This document shows positions 62,762 to 64,000 of a stretch of 64,000 nt of DNA, piece by piece (the first letter of the stretch is position 1; each line of letters opens with the position of its first letter). The position numbers and the translations under genes were made by a program. The DNA is from DATGZX01 sp035296965 (GTDB taxonomy: Bacteria > Planctomycetota > Planctomycetia > Gemmatales > Gemmataceae), in assembly GCA_035296965.1 (NCBI GenBank), contig DATGZX010000298.1:62001-126000 (forward strand), given 5' to 3'. Below the pieces are notes generated by a model. That model searched no databases, was not told the DNA's origin, and saw only the letters and a program-made list of their open reading frames with translations.

Positions 62762-62849
62762 GAATCTACCCAAAGGCACGTCGCTGCCGGGAGAAGCACG
62801 TCTCAATTGGAGAATACTGCCGCTTGCCTCCTCAGCCAGGGCATCCGAT

Positions 62850-63686
62850 TCATTGCGCTGGCGCTGATCGGACCTCGACGATAGGCAAGCCGTGTTTTTC
62901 TGCCCAGGTCTCCCACTCGGATGCCGTGCGTGTTTGGAACACTGCTCGTAGTTGCTCACAATCGGGGGAGCTGAGGATTAGCAACCGCTGGAGCTGGTCC
63001 CAAAAATGCGGCTCCAGGGTCGCGACGGCGATCCAGCCTTCTCTGGCAGGATAGAGGTTGTACCCCGGGAAACCGCCTCCCAGAACTCCGCCGGCGGTGG
63101 TCAACCCATGACGCAATGCTTGTTCGATGCCAGTTTCAGAGAGGCGCACCTCCATGTACTGGGCCTCCCGCCCACGTTCGCGTGCAAGGATCAGCGCCAG
63201 AGCGGCCGTCGCGGCCATCTGTGCGCCAGCCCAATCTGCCATCAACGCCCGCGGGAGATGCGGCGGCGTGAGCAAGCCGAGTTCGGCCTGATAAGTCAGG
63301 TCGTGCCCCGGAAATTCTTCCCGCGGCGGGCCATAGCCCACAAGTGCGACCTGGCAGAGCCGCGGATAACTGGCATGCAGCTCAGGCCAGGAAAGCTCCA
63401 AGCGCCTTAGCCCCGAGAGGCGGCTCGCCGTGATGAGCAGGTCGGATTGCCCCAGCCAGGTCGTCAGCCGGTTGTGGCTGGCCTGGTCCTTCAAATTCAA
63501 GGGAACGACTTCGACACCGCGATGCAGTTCCTGGTACCAGGCGGGTGCGCCGCGCGCCAAAGGATCGCCTTCCAACGGCTCAACCTTCACCACGGCGGCC
63601 CCAAGCCGGACCAGCTGAGCGACGGCCAGCGGACCGGGGAGATTGATGGCCAGCGTGAGAACGCGCATATTGTCGAGCGGTTGCAT
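62850..63686 (-). CDS. CoA transferase family III, AMACR-like, short
   Basis: A 278-residue CaiB/BaiF-type protein. The opening RVLTLAINLPGPLAVAQLVRLGAAVVKVEP is the family N-terminus. His128-Asp129 in GHDLTYQAELGLL and Asp151 in ALMADWAGAQM match the catalytic His and Asp of alpha-methylacyl-CoA racemases rather than the Asp of formyl-CoA transferase. ARERGREAQYMEVRLSETGIEQAL follows. Racemases are about 360-400 residues long; the C-terminal part is shortened here. An acyl-CoA racemase or transferase role is likely, substrate unknown. Confidence 0.75.
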   Translation of the reverse strand: MQPLDNMRVLTLAINLPGPLAVAQLVRLGAAVVKVEPLEGDPLARGAPAWYQELHRGVEVVPLNLKDQASHNRLTTWLGQSDLLITASRLSGLRRLELSWPELHASYPRLCQVALVGYGPPREEFPGHDLTYQAELGLLTPPHLPRALMADWAGAQMAATAALALILARERGREAQYMEVRLSETGIEQALRHGLTTAGGVLGGGFPGYNLYPAREGWIAVATLEPHFWDQLQRLLILSSPDCEQLRAVFQTRTASEWETWAEKHGLPIVEVRSAPAQ

Positions 63687-63713
63687 GAAACCTTCTCATG
63701 CTGGACGATGCGC

Positions 63714-64000
63714 TCAAGGTTCGAAGTTCGCGTCTTCCAGCTTTTCAAATATCTTCACGTCCGTGATTTCCATTTCCCCAAAAGGTTTGCCGTCCCGGCG
63801 GACTACCACTTTCGTTGGACGTTTTATGCCGCCAAAATCCTTGTAATTGTCGAGGATCTTTTCCTGAAGTACTTCTTGCATGCTTTTGACATCCAGGGCC
63901 TTGTCTTCGATTTTGACAAGAAACCCGCTGGCCTTGTCGAAATACAAGCTGACGTCGCGATGTCCTCGCGAGGAGATTTTTATTCCGAGCGCGTCACGAT
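63714..64000 (-). CDS. C-terminal part of a lipoprotein-sorting-like protein (5' truncated)
   Basis: The frame is open to the end of the window, so the start lies beyond it; the 95 visible codons end at 63714. The tail reads ...LYFDKASGFLVKIEDKALDV, then EVLQEKILDNYKDFGGIKRPTKVVVRRDGKPFGEMEITDVKIFEKL. Alternating strands with K-x-x-G-I-K-R-P are typical of planctomycete LolA-fold or outer-membrane lipoprotein-sorting-like proteins, so a periplasmic beta protein is likely. It is only a partial view. The CoA transferase gene follows 27 bases downstream. Confidence 0.6.
   Translation of the reverse strand, partial: RDALGIKISSRGHRDVSLYFDKASGFLVKIEDKALDVKSMQEVLQEKILDNYKDFGGIKRPTKVVVRRDGKPFGEMEITDVKIFEKLEDANFEP

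Overview
The window looks like a chromosomal segment of a planctomycete (Planctomycetota, most like the Gemmatales/Isosphaerales side). The basis is family content: two DUF1501 proteins with twin-arginine-like leaders, a giant DUF1549/DUF1553 haem protein, a haem-plus-WD40 protein of the planctomycete cytochrome type, a tandem TIGR03067 protein, a Uma2-family protein, a DUF2934 protein, many secreted beta-propellers and GC-rich palindromic intergenic repeats. I see no rRNA, tRNA, CRISPR array, transposase or phage gene. Names are family-level calls made by reading motifs; no database search was run.

Layout. 1-5.3 kb: the 3' end of an unnamed gene, a soluble sensor-less histidine kinase, an S4 protein coupled to a MATE exporter, a STAS protein and mtaB. 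5.4-7.4 kb: leuC and leuD behind an extended -10 promoter. 7.4-11.6 kb (minus strand): a secreted beta-propeller protein and an S55/SpoIVB-like serine peptidase. 11.6-14.2 kb: a palindromic repeat, a small DUF2934 gene bracketed by a hairpin and a terminator, and the T and A components of an ECF transporter. 14.4-16.9 kb (minus): methyltransferase, metallophosphatase, SDR. 17.2-21.4 kb: a 2-oxoacid:ferredoxin oxidoreductase (alpha and beta) flanked by two paralogous CBS proteins. 21.4-26.5 kb: DRG-like TGS GTPase, purine nucleoside phosphorylase, CPBP protease, FHA protein, radical SAM protein and a small secreted Gly/Pro/Tyr/Cys-rich protein. 26.8-33.5 kb: a large GH38-like protein, a 781-residue TPR protein and an MFS exporter.

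33.6-39.2 kb is the most system-like stretch. It is a co-directional cassette of a J-like protein lacking HPD, a large GrpE-like protein, an Hsp70, a zinc-ribbon helical protein, a REC-GAF response regulator and a leaderless, apparently active S8 (subtilisin) protease. The last two genes overlap by 4 bp. The content suggests a dedicated chaperone module coupled to signalling and proteolysis.

39.3-58.4 kb is largely envelope and secreted biology: DUF1501, an ankyrin-PQQ propeller fusion, a polar amino-acid ABC transporter with fused binding protein and permease, a sugar-dehydrogenase-like dihaem protein, a crotonase, a Uma2 protein, the DUF1549/1553 protein, a haem-WD40 protein, a second DUF1501 and a neutral-ceramidase-like protein. 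58.6-64 kb holds a compound palindromic element, the tandem TIGR03067 protein, a pseudokinase-PilT ATPase fusion, a small membrane protein, an AMACR-like CoA transferase and the C-terminal end of a secreted protein that runs out of the window.
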